A stretch of 8,484 bases of DNA, taken from CAURMH01 sp963525745 (GTDB lineage Bacteria; Pseudomonadota; Gammaproteobacteria; Enterobacterales; Pasteurellaceae). Positions 1 through 5,343 of the stretch are shown here, in pieces. The stretch lies in assembly GCA_963525745.1 (NCBI GenBank), contig CAURMH010000054.1:1-8484 (forward strand). The letters run 5' to 3'. How positions within the stretch are numbered: the first letter of the stretch is position 1; each line of letters starts with the position of its first letter. The position numbers were made by a program, and so were the translations under genes. The notes under the pieces were generated by a model. The model did no database searches. It was not told the DNA's origin and saw only the letters and a program-made list of their open reading frames with translations.

Positions 1-1
1 T

Positions 2-100
2 GCTGAACAGGGGATAATTCAACGTATGTCAAGAAAAGGGAATTGCTTAGATAATACAGCAATGGAAAGTTTCTTTGGGCGATTAAAAATGGAATGGTAA
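2..100 (+). mobile_element. IS3-family transposase (OrfB) remnant, truncated at both ends
   Basis: An open frame enters from the left edge and ends at TAA 98-100. It contains the segment MSRKGNCLDNTAMESFFGRL, the conserved block around the last catalytic Glu (in MESFF) of the DDE integrase core of IS3-family transposases. In full-length members roughly 40-50 further residues follow, with a conserved Tyr/Phe-Gly just after this point. Here the frame stops at the Trp codon at 95-97, and the downstream DNA no longer resembles the family. The bases just after the stop (101-111) can be read in a shifted frame as a weak continuation (IGKR), so a one-base deletion may have created the stop, but this is speculative. 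No terminal inverted repeat is visible. The stop lies 22 bp from the convergent yibQ stop, so this looks like an old insertion or deletion scar. The upstream part of the element is outside the window. Confidence 0.85.
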
Positions 101-122
101 TTGGTAAACGTGGGCAACATAA

Positions 123-980
123 TCAACGCGGTACGCCGCGCAGCATAGGGATGTATTCAAAAGGGGCGTGCGAGGTTGGGGCGGGGGCTTCGCTGAAATG
201 TAAAATAAACGGTGCGGGCGGGGCGACGGTTTCGTTGCGCCAAAGGGCGCCGATATTAATCAGTCGAATATCCGGCGGAAGAGTCGCCAGCACCGTTTGC
301 AATACGTTAATCGTATTTTTACGGGGGTGGCCGATAACGATGGCGGTGCCTTGTTTGCGGGCGTGTTGTAGCGCGAGGTCGAATTGGCGTTGAATATCGG
401 CGGTTTGGTTGCTGTCGTCGAGGAAGATGTGGCGGGTTAATGCCTTGACGCCTTGTTTTTGCGCGGTTTTCACGGCGACGGAGCGGCCGCTGGTTCGGCT
501 GTCTAAGAAGAATAAATGGTGTTGTTTTAATACGTTCATTAACGCGCTCATCAGTGCTTCGTCGGCGGTGGCGGCGCTGCCCATGTGGTTATTCAGGCCG
601 ATGGCGTGAGGTAAAACGGATTTAGCTTCGGCGACGCGTCGGGCGACTTCGTCCGTAGACATGCCTAAATAGAGCCCGCCCGGCTCAATGCGTTGATGGT
701 TGAGCGGTTGCATGGGTAAATGAATCAAAATGTCGCGCTGTTGTGCGTCGGCTTGATGATCGCGCAGGGCGGCGTATGGCGCGGTCGGGATAATGGCAAC
801 GGAAATTTCGCGCGGCATGGCGAGCACGGCGGCGTCGTAAGTCGGGTGATAGCCGAGGTCGTCGATCACGATGGCTAATTTCGATTGCGCATAGGAGGCG
901 GCGTTAAAAAATGTGGCGCCAAGTGCGGTCAAAAAAAGGAATAAATAAGCAATCGCTTGTTTTCGTCGGCACGGTTTCAT
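123..980 (-). CDS. yibQ: YibQ-like divergent polysaccharide deacetylase family protein, exported
   Basis: This 285-residue protein begins with a Sec-type signal peptide: a basic N-terminus (KPCRRK), a hydrophobic stretch at about 9-27, and a likely cut after SYA at residue 31. The mature part matches the divergent polysaccharide deacetylase (DUF610/YibQ) family. It has an IVIDDLG strand with the D40-D41 pair, HLPMQP around H87, LNNHMGS around H132, LDSRTS near 160, and a late IGHPR motif. The family is related to NodB-type deacetylases and is expected to act on a periplasmic sugar polymer, but its substrate is not established. The start ATG overlaps the envC stop by 4 nt (ATGA, 977-980), so the gene is translationally coupled to envC and is the last gene of that operon. 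No terminator is visible after its stop, where the IS3 remnant lies. An uptake signal sits inside its signal-peptide coding region. Confidence 0.9.
   Translation of the reverse strand: MKPCRRKQAIAYLFLFLTALGATFFNAASYAQSKLAIVIDDLGYHPTYDAAVLAMPREISVAIIPTAPYAALRDHQADAQQRDILIHLPMQPLNHQRIEPGGLYLGMSTDEVARRVAEAKSVLPHAIGLNNHMGSAATADEALMSALMNVLKQHHLFFLDSRTSGRSVAVKTAQKQGVKALTRHIFLDDSNQTADIQRQFDLALQHARKQGTAIVIGHPRKNTINVLQTVLATLPPDIRLINIGALWRNETVAPPAPFILHFSEAPAPTSHAPFEYIPMLRGVPR
921..929 (+). repeat. DNA uptake signal sequence (AAGTGCGGT)
   Basis: Perfect Haemophilus-type core. On the minus strand it encodes TAL within LTAL of the YibQ signal peptide. It is followed by an A-run, as in the extended consensus. 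Confidence 0.9.
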
Positions 981-2206
981 TTAATCCACCCCGCGGGGTT
1001 CATCGGCATGCCTTTGCGACTAATACCGAAATATAAGGCCGGGCGGGCGAGATCGCCGGTGTTGCCTATTTGGGCGATGGTTTGTCCTGCGGAAACCAGT
1101 TGTTCCGGTTTGACTAAAATCGTTCGATTGAAGCCGTACAGGCTGAGATCGCTGTCGCCGTGTTTAATGATGACCATGTTGCCGTAGCCGTTTAAGTGCC
1201 CGGCTAAGATGACGCGGCCGTCGGCGATGGCCTTAACGTTTGTGCCTTCCGCTGCGCCGATAACCATGCCTTTCCAGCGCACTTCCCCCATTTGCACCGT
1301 GCCGAAGGCGTGCAACACGGCGCCTTTAACCGGCGCGGCATATTGGCCTTTCGCTACGCCTAAGCCGTTTGCGCTATTGAGGAGTTGACGTTCTTGCGCG
1401 GTCGGTTGATAAGGTTTGGCGGTGCGCTGTTCTTCGGCCTTTTGTTTTTGCGATAAGGCTTCCCGTTCTTTTTTCTCCTGTTGTAGCACGGCTTGTTCCG
1501 CCCGTTGAATCTCCTGTCGGAGCGCATTTTCGTTAGTTTTCAGCCTTTCGAGGCGTTTTTCGTCCTGCGTTAAGTGCTGATTTAACGTGTTTAATGTCGT
1601 CTGATGGGCTTTTTGCGCTTTTTGCAGTTCTTGCTGTTGTTTTTTTTGCGCGGATAATTGTGTTTTTTGCGTTTTTTGTTGTTCCAGCATGGCTTGTTTT
1701 TGTTGTTTTAATTGCGCTTCGGTGGCTTGTAAGCGGTTGATTAATTCAATTCGTGTTTGATTAAGATGTTGATAGTAAAATTTCATCCGCTCCGCTTTTT
1801 GCGGGTCGACGGCCGCTAAACGTTTCAGCATGGAAGGATTAATACCGGCGCGGTAAATCGCGTCCATTTGCGCGGCAAGTTGAGTTTTTTGTTCCTGTAC
1901 CTGTTTTTCTAGCAAGTTTATTTGTTGATCCGACTGACGCAGTTGTTGACGAATGTCATTGAGGCCGATTTCGGTTTCGCGCAAAGCGTTGCTCATTTCG
2001 TTAATTTTATTTTCTTGATTTTTTAACGTGGTTTGTAGTTTGGCTTTTTCCCGCTTTTGCACTTCAACTTTAGATTGTTGTTGTTTGATTTGTTGTTGAA
2101 TTTGATTGAGTTCGCTGCTGGTCGCAGAAAAAGAAAACGCCCACAGGCCGCATAAAAGTGCGGTCAAGACGGCTCGCGTTTTCCTAAACTTAAATTGATT
2201 CAGCAT
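977..2206 (-). CDS. envC: Murein hydrolase activator EnvC
   Basis: EnvC is a periplasmic division factor that FtsEX recruits to switch on the amidases AmiA/AmiB during daughter-cell separation. I chose the ATG at 2206 (409 residues). It is preceded by AAGGAAG at a good distance and is followed directly by a signal peptide (basic start, hydrophobic core at about 12-27). The frame stays open to an ATG at 2242 without such signals. Residues about 32-265 form a long Gln/Lys/Glu-rich coiled coil. Residues about 295-409 are a LytM (M23) domain whose zinc ligands are lost: WKGMVIGA (311-318) replaces the HxxxD motif, and SLYGF (355-359) and ALYFG (390-394) replace the HxH region. This is typical of EnvC, which activates rather than cuts. 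It is first in an operon with yibQ. The AlphaFold-style restraining helix of the family cannot be judged by eye. Confidence 0.95.
   Translation of the reverse strand: MLNQFKFRKTRAVLTALLCGLWAFSFSATSSELNQIQQQIKQQQSKVEVQKREKAKLQTTLKNQENKINEMSNALRETEIGLNDIRQQLRQSDQQINLLEKQVQEQKTQLAAQMDAIYRAGINPSMLKRLAAVDPQKAERMKFYYQHLNQTRIELINRLQATEAQLKQQKQAMLEQQKTQKTQLSAQKKQQQELQKAQKAHQTTLNTLNQHLTQDEKRLERLKTNENALRQEIQRAEQAVLQQEKKEREALSQKQKAEEQRTAKPYQPTAQERQLLNSANGLGVAKGQYAAPVKGAVLHAFGTVQMGEVRWKGMVIGAAEGTNVKAIADGRVILAGHLNGYGNMVIIKHGDSDLSLYGFNRTILVKPEQLVSAGQTIAQIGNTGDLARPALYFGISRKGMPMNPAGWIK
2156..2164 (+). repeat. DNA uptake signal sequence (AAGTGCGGT)
   Basis: Perfect core, located in the coding region of the EnvC signal peptide, where the complementary strand gives LTAL. 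Confidence 0.9.
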
Positions 2207-2293
2207 AGAGCTTCCTTTTGGTATTTCGGCGCATACTATCATATTTTAAGCAACCCTAAAATTTTCATTTTTTGCGTGAGATCAGGAAAATAC

Positions 2294-2334
2294 GCTTTAA
2301 TGCTTTTAACAATAACGATTTTTTGTTATAAAGC
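2294..2334. promoter_or_regulatory. Two-step inverted repeat overlapping the gpmA promoter
   Basis: GCTTTA (2294-2299) pairs with TAAAGC (2329-2334). Directly inside it, TAACAA (2307-2312) pairs with TTGTTA (2323-2328), leaving a 7-nt bulge on the left and a 10-nt loop. The right arms include the -10 of gpmA. This could be an operator or an early transcript hairpin. No known regulator consensus was recognised. Confidence 0.35.
2324..2332 (+). promoter_or_regulatory. Probable extended -10 promoter of gpmA
   Basis: TGTTATAAA (2324-2332) matches an extended -10 element (TGn plus TATAAA), 37 bp before the gpmA ATG. A TTAACA at 2306-2311 could act as a -35, but its 15-bp spacing is short. The site lies inside an inverted repeat (2294-2334). 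It is inferred from sequence only. Confidence 0.45.
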
Positions 2335-2369
2335 AGGCGTTGATTTTTGTTAATTTTGAGGAGGTTCAT

Positions 2370-3053
2370 ATGGAATTAGTTTTTATTCGTCATGGTTTTA
2401 GTGAATGGAACGCAAAAAATTTATTTACTGGCTGGCGCGACGTAAATTTAACCGAGCGCGGCATTGAAGAAGCCAAAGCGGCCGGCAAAAAATTATTGGA
2501 AGCCGGTTTTGAGTTCGATATTGCGTTCACATCGGTGTTAACGCGAGCGATTAAAACCTGTAACATCGTGTTGGAAGAATCCCGTCAATTATGGATTCCA
2601 CAAATTAAAAACTGGCGTTTGAACGAACGTCACTACGGTGAATTGCAAGGCTTGGACAAAAAAGCCACCGCCGAAAAATACGGTGAAGAGCAAGTGCATA
2701 TTTGGCGTCGTTCTTATGATACGCTGCCGCCGTTATTGGATCCGAAAGATCCGAATTCCGCGCACAATGACCGTCGTTATGCCCATTTGCCGGACGATGT
2801 TATTCCGGACGGCGAAAACTTAAAAGTGACTTTAGCGCGCGTGCTGCCGTTCTGGGAAGACCAAATCGCGCCGGCATTGTTAAGCGGTCAGCGTGTTTTG
2901 GTTGTTGCGCACGGTAACTCCTTACGCGCACTCGCTAAACATATTGAAGGCATTTCCGACGAAGATATTATGGGCTTGGAAATCCCGACCGGTCAGCCGT
3001 TGGTTTATAAATTAGACGATAATTTGAAAGTGGTTGAAAAATCTTATTTGTAA
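2370..3053 (+). CDS. gpmA: 2,3-bisphosphoglycerate-dependent phosphoglycerate mutase
   Basis: The enzyme interconverts 3- and 2-phosphoglycerate in glycolysis and gluconeogenesis in the cytoplasm, through a phosphohistidine primed by 2,3-bisphosphoglycerate. The start is ATG 2370, which has a strong Shine-Dalgarno site GAGGAGG (2358-2364) 5 nt upstream. The frame extends 10 codons further 5', but those are not family-like. The product is 227 residues, the usual short dPGM length. Visible catalytic residues are the RHG motif with phospho-acceptor H8, R59 in LTRA, E86 in NERHYG, and H181 in VVAHGNS. The gene is transcribed divergently from envC. The 133-bp gap before hel contains its own promoter-like site, so the two are probably separate units. 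No clear terminator follows, only a 7-bp inverted repeat CCGTTTA/TAAACGG (3059-3065 and 3110-3116) with a long loop. Confidence 0.97.
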   Translation: MELVFIRHGFSEWNAKNLFTGWRDVNLTERGIEEAKAAGKKLLEAGFEFDIAFTSVLTRAIKTCNIVLEESRQLWIPQIKNWRLNERHYGELQGLDKKATAEKYGEEQVHIWRRSYDTLPPLLDPKDPNSAHNDRRYAHLPDDVIPDGENLKVTLARVLPFWEDQIAPALLSGQRVLVVAHGNSLRALAKHIEGISDEDIMGLEIPTGQPLVYKLDDNLKVVEKSYL

Positions 3054-3144
3054 GAGGGCCGTTTATAAATCGCCGTTAATCGCATCGGATTCGCATTAAA
3101 ATAGCGTGCTAAACGGTTAGAACTGGGAAATTGGTGAAATGTCT

Positions 3145-3153
3145 TGTTATACT
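3145..3153 (+). promoter_or_regulatory. Probable extended -10 promoter of hel
   Basis: TGTTATACT is an extended -10 element (TGn plus TATACT) located 33 nt before the hel ATG. No good -35 is visible at 17 bp, which fits extended -10 promoters. It indicates that hel is transcribed on its own rather than only by read-through from gpmA. Confidence 0.5.
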
Positions 3154-3186
3154 TTCCACGTTTTGTTTTGACAGAGGAAAAAAATT

Positions 3187-4008
3187 ATGCAAAAAACTTT
3201 AAAATTGACTGCGTTGGCTACAATTTCCGTTTTCATTTTAGCGGGTTGTGCGCACAAAATAGATCCGCAAGAACACGCCAACATGCAGTTGGAACAACAA
3301 GCGGTGCTTGGCGTAAATTGGATGCAAGATTCCGGCGAATATCAAGCCTTGGCTTACCAAGCCTACAATGCGGCAAAAACGGCATTTGATCACGCAAAAG
3401 TGGCGAAAAGTAAGAAAAAAGCCGTTGTAGTTGATTTGGATGAAACCATGTTGGACAATAGTCCTTATGCAGGTTGGCAAATTAAAAATAATAAACCGTT
3501 TGACGGCCAGGATTGGACCCGTTGGGTGGATGCCCGCCAATCCCGGGCCGTACCGGGCGCGGTGGAATTCAACAATTATGTGAATTCTCACAAAGGTAAA
3601 ATGTTCTATGTGACTAACCGCAAAGACAGCACCGAAAAAGCGGGAACAATCGACGATATGAAACGCTTAGGTTTTAACGGCGTAGATGAATCGGCGCTTT
3701 ACTTGAAAAAAGACAAATCAGCCAAAGCTGCACGTTTTGCTGAAATCGAACAACAAGGCTATGAAATCGTGCTTTATGTTGGCGATAACCTAGACGATTT
3801 TGGCGATGCGGTATACGGTAAATTAAATGCGGAGCGTCGTGATTTTGCAGCGAAAAACCAAGCGAAATTCGGTAAAACCTATATCGTGTTACCGAATGCG
3901 AACTACGGCGGCTGGGAAGGCGGTTTGCAAAAAGATTACTTCAAAGGCGACACCCAAAGCAAAATTAAAGCACGTCTAGATGCGATTCAGGCTTGGGACG
4001 GTAAATAA
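3187..4008 (+). CDS. hel: Lipoprotein e(P4), class C acid phosphatase / NMN 5'-nucleotidase
   Basis: This 273-residue lipoprotein of the outer membrane is known in Haemophilus as e(P4). It dephosphorylates nucleoside monophosphates and NMN, giving nicotinamide riboside for NAD salvage, and was earlier linked to haem uptake. A lipoprotein signal ends in the lipobox LAGC with acylated C21. The HAD-type DDDD phosphohydrolase motifs are VVDLDET (D83, D85), YVTNRK (T143) and VGDNLDDF (D200, D203, D204), as expected for class C acid phosphatases. GAGGAA (3174-3179) lies 7 nt before the ATG. The gene stands alone: the promoter-like TGTTATACT lies 34 nt upstream of the ATG, and a stem-loop terminator follows. 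No truncation or odd residue was noticed. Function is inferred from family membership, and the NAD role depends on which NAD precursors the host needs. Confidence 0.96.
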   Translation: MQKTLKLTALATISVFILAGCAHKIDPQEHANMQLEQQAVLGVNWMQDSGEYQALAYQAYNAAKTAFDHAKVAKSKKKAVVVDLDETMLDNSPYAGWQIKNNKPFDGQDWTRWVDARQSRAVPGAVEFNNYVNSHKGKMFYVTNRKDSTEKAGTIDDMKRLGFNGVDESALYLKKDKSAKAARFAEIEQQGYEIVLYVGDNLDDFGDAVYGKLNAERRDFAAKNQAKFGKTYIVLPNANYGGWEGGLQKDYFKGDTQSKIKARLDAIQAWDGK

Positions 4009-4050
4009 GTTTTGCTTGCTTAAAACATAAAATAAATCGATTAAAGTTAA

Positions 4051-4087
4051 GGGCCAAACGCCGCATTTTGTGATGCTTGGCTCTTTT
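4051..4087. terminator. Stem-loop terminator between convergent hel and trmL
   Basis: A 14-position stem pairs 4051-4064 with 4070-4083 around the loop ATTTT. It has two mismatches and a few G-T pairs, and its core is GGGCCAA with TTGGCTC. On the plus strand TTTT follows, so it suits hel best. The minus-strand T-run for trmL is poor. It occupies the 81-bp gap between the two converging genes. This was judged by eye without a folding energy. Confidence 0.6.
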
Positions 4088-4089
4088 AA

Positions 4090-4572
4090 TTATTTCATGC
4101 CGGGCAAATTCACTGCGCCTTCATAACCCAGTTGCCGCCAGGCCTCATAAACTGCCACGGCGACGGAATTGGATAAATTCATGCTACGGCTATTAGCTAT
4201 CATTGGAATGCGGATTTTTTGTGCCATCGGTAGCGTATCTAAAATTGCCGCCGGAATGCCGCGGGTTTCGGGACCGAACATTAAATAGTCACCTGACGCG
4301 AATTTCACTTCGCTGTGTGCCGGGCCGCCTTTGGTGGTGAGGGCGAAGAGGCGCTTCGGCTGTTCGTTTTGCAAAAAGGCATCGAAGGTTTTGTGTTTTT
4401 TGATTTCGGCGAATTCGTGGTAATCCAAGCCGGAGCGACGCAAGCGTTTATCATCCCAAGTGAAGCCGAGCGGTTCGATTAAATGTAAACGAAAGCCGGT
4501 ATTGGCGCAAAGGCGGATAATATTGCCGGTATTTTGCGGAATTTCCGGCTCATATAAAACGATGTCTAGCAT
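4090..4572 (-). CDS. trmL: tRNA (cytidine/uridine-34 2'-O)-methyltransferase TrmL (YibK)
   Basis: This 160-residue SPOUT-class methyltransferase methylates the ribose 2'-O of the wobble nucleotide of tRNA-Leu isoacceptors using S-adenosylmethionine. The SPOUT motifs are all present: EPEIPQNTGNIIRLCANTG (8-26), LMFGPETRGIP (97-107), and the knot-forming RIPM...SRSMNLSNSVAV (121-139). Length matches the short one-domain YibK group. The start ATG (4570-4572) lies inside the end of rsmD with a 7-nt overlap, and the site GGAAAA just upstream is also within rsmD. Translation is therefore probably coupled to rsmD, making a two-gene RNA-modification operon. Alternative SpoU-type tRNA/rRNA methylases are longer, so TrmL is the best fit. 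Confidence 0.95.
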   Translation of the reverse strand: MLDIVLYEPEIPQNTGNIIRLCANTGFRLHLIEPLGFTWDDKRLRRSGLDYHEFAEIKKHKTFDAFLQNEQPKRLFALTTKGGPAHSEVKFASGDYLMFGPETRGIPAAILDTLPMAQKIRIPMIANSRSMNLSNSVAVAVYEAWRQLGYEGAVNLPGMK

Positions 4573-5165
4573 AATTTTCCTTCATTTTGATATAAACGAT
4601 AACTCACCTGGCCTGTGGTTTTTTCTTTTAATAAGACCCAATTTTCAGGCGTGGTGAACGCTTTGTCGCGTTCTGTTTCTACGTAAATCAGCGCATTAGG
4701 GCGCAACCAGTTATTTTGCGAAAGCAGCATAATCGCTTGTTCCGCCAGGCCGAAATGAAACGGCGGATCGAGAAAGACCAGATCAAAGTGCGGTTGATTT
4801 TGCGCTTGTTTTAAAAAATCCAGGCTGTTTTGATTAAGCACTTCCGCTTGTTCCGGCAGGCATTTCAGCGTTTGCAAATTTTTCTTCAGTTGATTGGCAA
4901 CGGCTTTATCCGACTCCAAAAAAGTGACTTTTTTGGCTTGGCGCGAAAGGGCTTCAAAACCGAGCGAGCCGCTGCCGGCAAAACCGTCTAAACATTCGGC
5001 TTGGTAAATATAAGGCACCAGCCAGTTGAACAACGTTTCTTTGACACGATCGCCTGTCGGGCGCAATCCTTCGCTATTGAGCACCGGCAATTTTCGCCCG
5101 CGCCAAAGACCGGCGATAATGCGTACTTCGCCTTTGCTTTTAGTTGAAATGGGTGTTTTTTTCAT
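4566..5165 (-). CDS. rsmD: 16S rRNA (guanine-966 N2)-methyltransferase RsmD
   Basis: RsmD methylates G966 of 16S rRNA in the assembled small subunit, using S-adenosylmethionine. The 199-residue protein shows the family entry motif GEVRIIAGLWRGRKLP (12-27), the conserved RPTGDRVKETLFNWL (35-49), the SAM-binding loop DGFAGSGSLG (60-69) and the catalytic DPPF (133-136). The only in-frame Met near the family start is at 5165. The Shine-Dalgarno site before it is weak, and the leader carries perfect inverted repeats (see 5181-5249), so expression could be influenced by leader structure. The gene overlaps trmL by 7 nt and is divergent from ftsY across 178 bp, a neighbourhood also seen in other gammaproteobacteria. 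An uptake signal lies inside the gene on the plus strand. Confidence 0.95.
   Translation of the reverse strand: MKKTPISTKSKGEVRIIAGLWRGRKLPVLNSEGLRPTGDRVKETLFNWLVPYIYQAECLDGFAGSGSLGFEALSRQAKKVTFLESDKAVANQLKKNLQTLKCLPEQAEVLNQNSLDFLKQAQNQPHFDLVFLDPPFHFGLAEQAIMLLSQNNWLRPNALIYVETERDKAFTTPENWVLLKEKTTGQVSYRLYQNEGKLC
4786..4794 (+). repeat. DNA uptake signal sequence (AAGTGCGGT)
   Basis: Perfect core inside rsmD. Here it is read in another frame and encodes part of QPHFDL, just before the DPPF motif. Confidence 0.85.
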
Positions 5166-5180
5166 TAATACCGGCCATGC

Positions 5181-5249
5181 TCTGCGTAAGGGATATGGTC
5201 TATTTCACGCACACGCTCATGTGGTACGCAGATGAATTTTTTAAATTCA
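5181..5249. other. Two adjoining perfect inverted repeats in the rsmD/ftsY divergent region
   Basis: TCTGCGTA (5181-5188) pairs perfectly with TACGCAGA (5225-5232) around 36 nt. The very next base begins TGAATTT-TTT-AAATTCA (5233-5249), a perfect 7-bp dyad. On the minus strand both would fall in the rsmD leader, 15 nt before its start codon, and a purine-rich GGGGAGG lies just 5' of them. This could be a leader RNA structure or protein-binding sites. No known element was recognised. Confidence 0.4.
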
Positions 5250-5293
5250 CCTCCCCTACGGATAAAAAATTGTGCTTAGTTTAGACGATTTTT

Positions 5294-5302
5294 TGTTAAA
5301 AT
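5294..5302 (+). promoter_or_regulatory. Probable extended -10 promoter of ftsY-ftsE-ftsX
   Basis: TGTTAAAAT is an extended -10 element (TGn plus TAAAAT) 41 nt upstream of the ftsY ATG. The preceding bases form a 14-nt block (5285-5298) identical to one at the gpmA promoter (2315-2328). No convincing -35 hexamer is present. Confidence 0.45.
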
Positions 5303-5343
5303 GAACGCCATTTTTTATCGGGATATATTCTAGAGAAGAACTT

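Noticed and set aside
94..393. Plus-strand frames over yibQ, and other long frames opposite or within real genes
   Set aside because: They lie antisense or out of frame to genes with clear family motifs and lack ribosome sites or recognisable proteins.
1441..2110. Repetitive T/G-rich tract as a possible simple repeat or phase-variable locus
   Set aside because: It is the antisense of the Gln/Lys-rich EnvC coiled coil. No regular unit is repeated often enough to suggest slippage.
2207..2242. Longer envC frame starting at 2242
   Set aside because: The extra 12 residues precede a normal signal peptide, and the ATG at 2206 has a well-placed AAGGAAG site.
2340..2369. Longer gpmA frame starting at 2340
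   Set aside because: The canonical MELVFIRHG start at 2370 has GAGGAGG 5 nt upstream. The extension overlaps that site and is not family-like.
5233..5249. ArgR box (TGAAT...ATTCA)
   Set aside because: The half sites match, but the gap between them is 7 nt instead of the 4 of the ArgR consensus, and no arginine gene is nearby.
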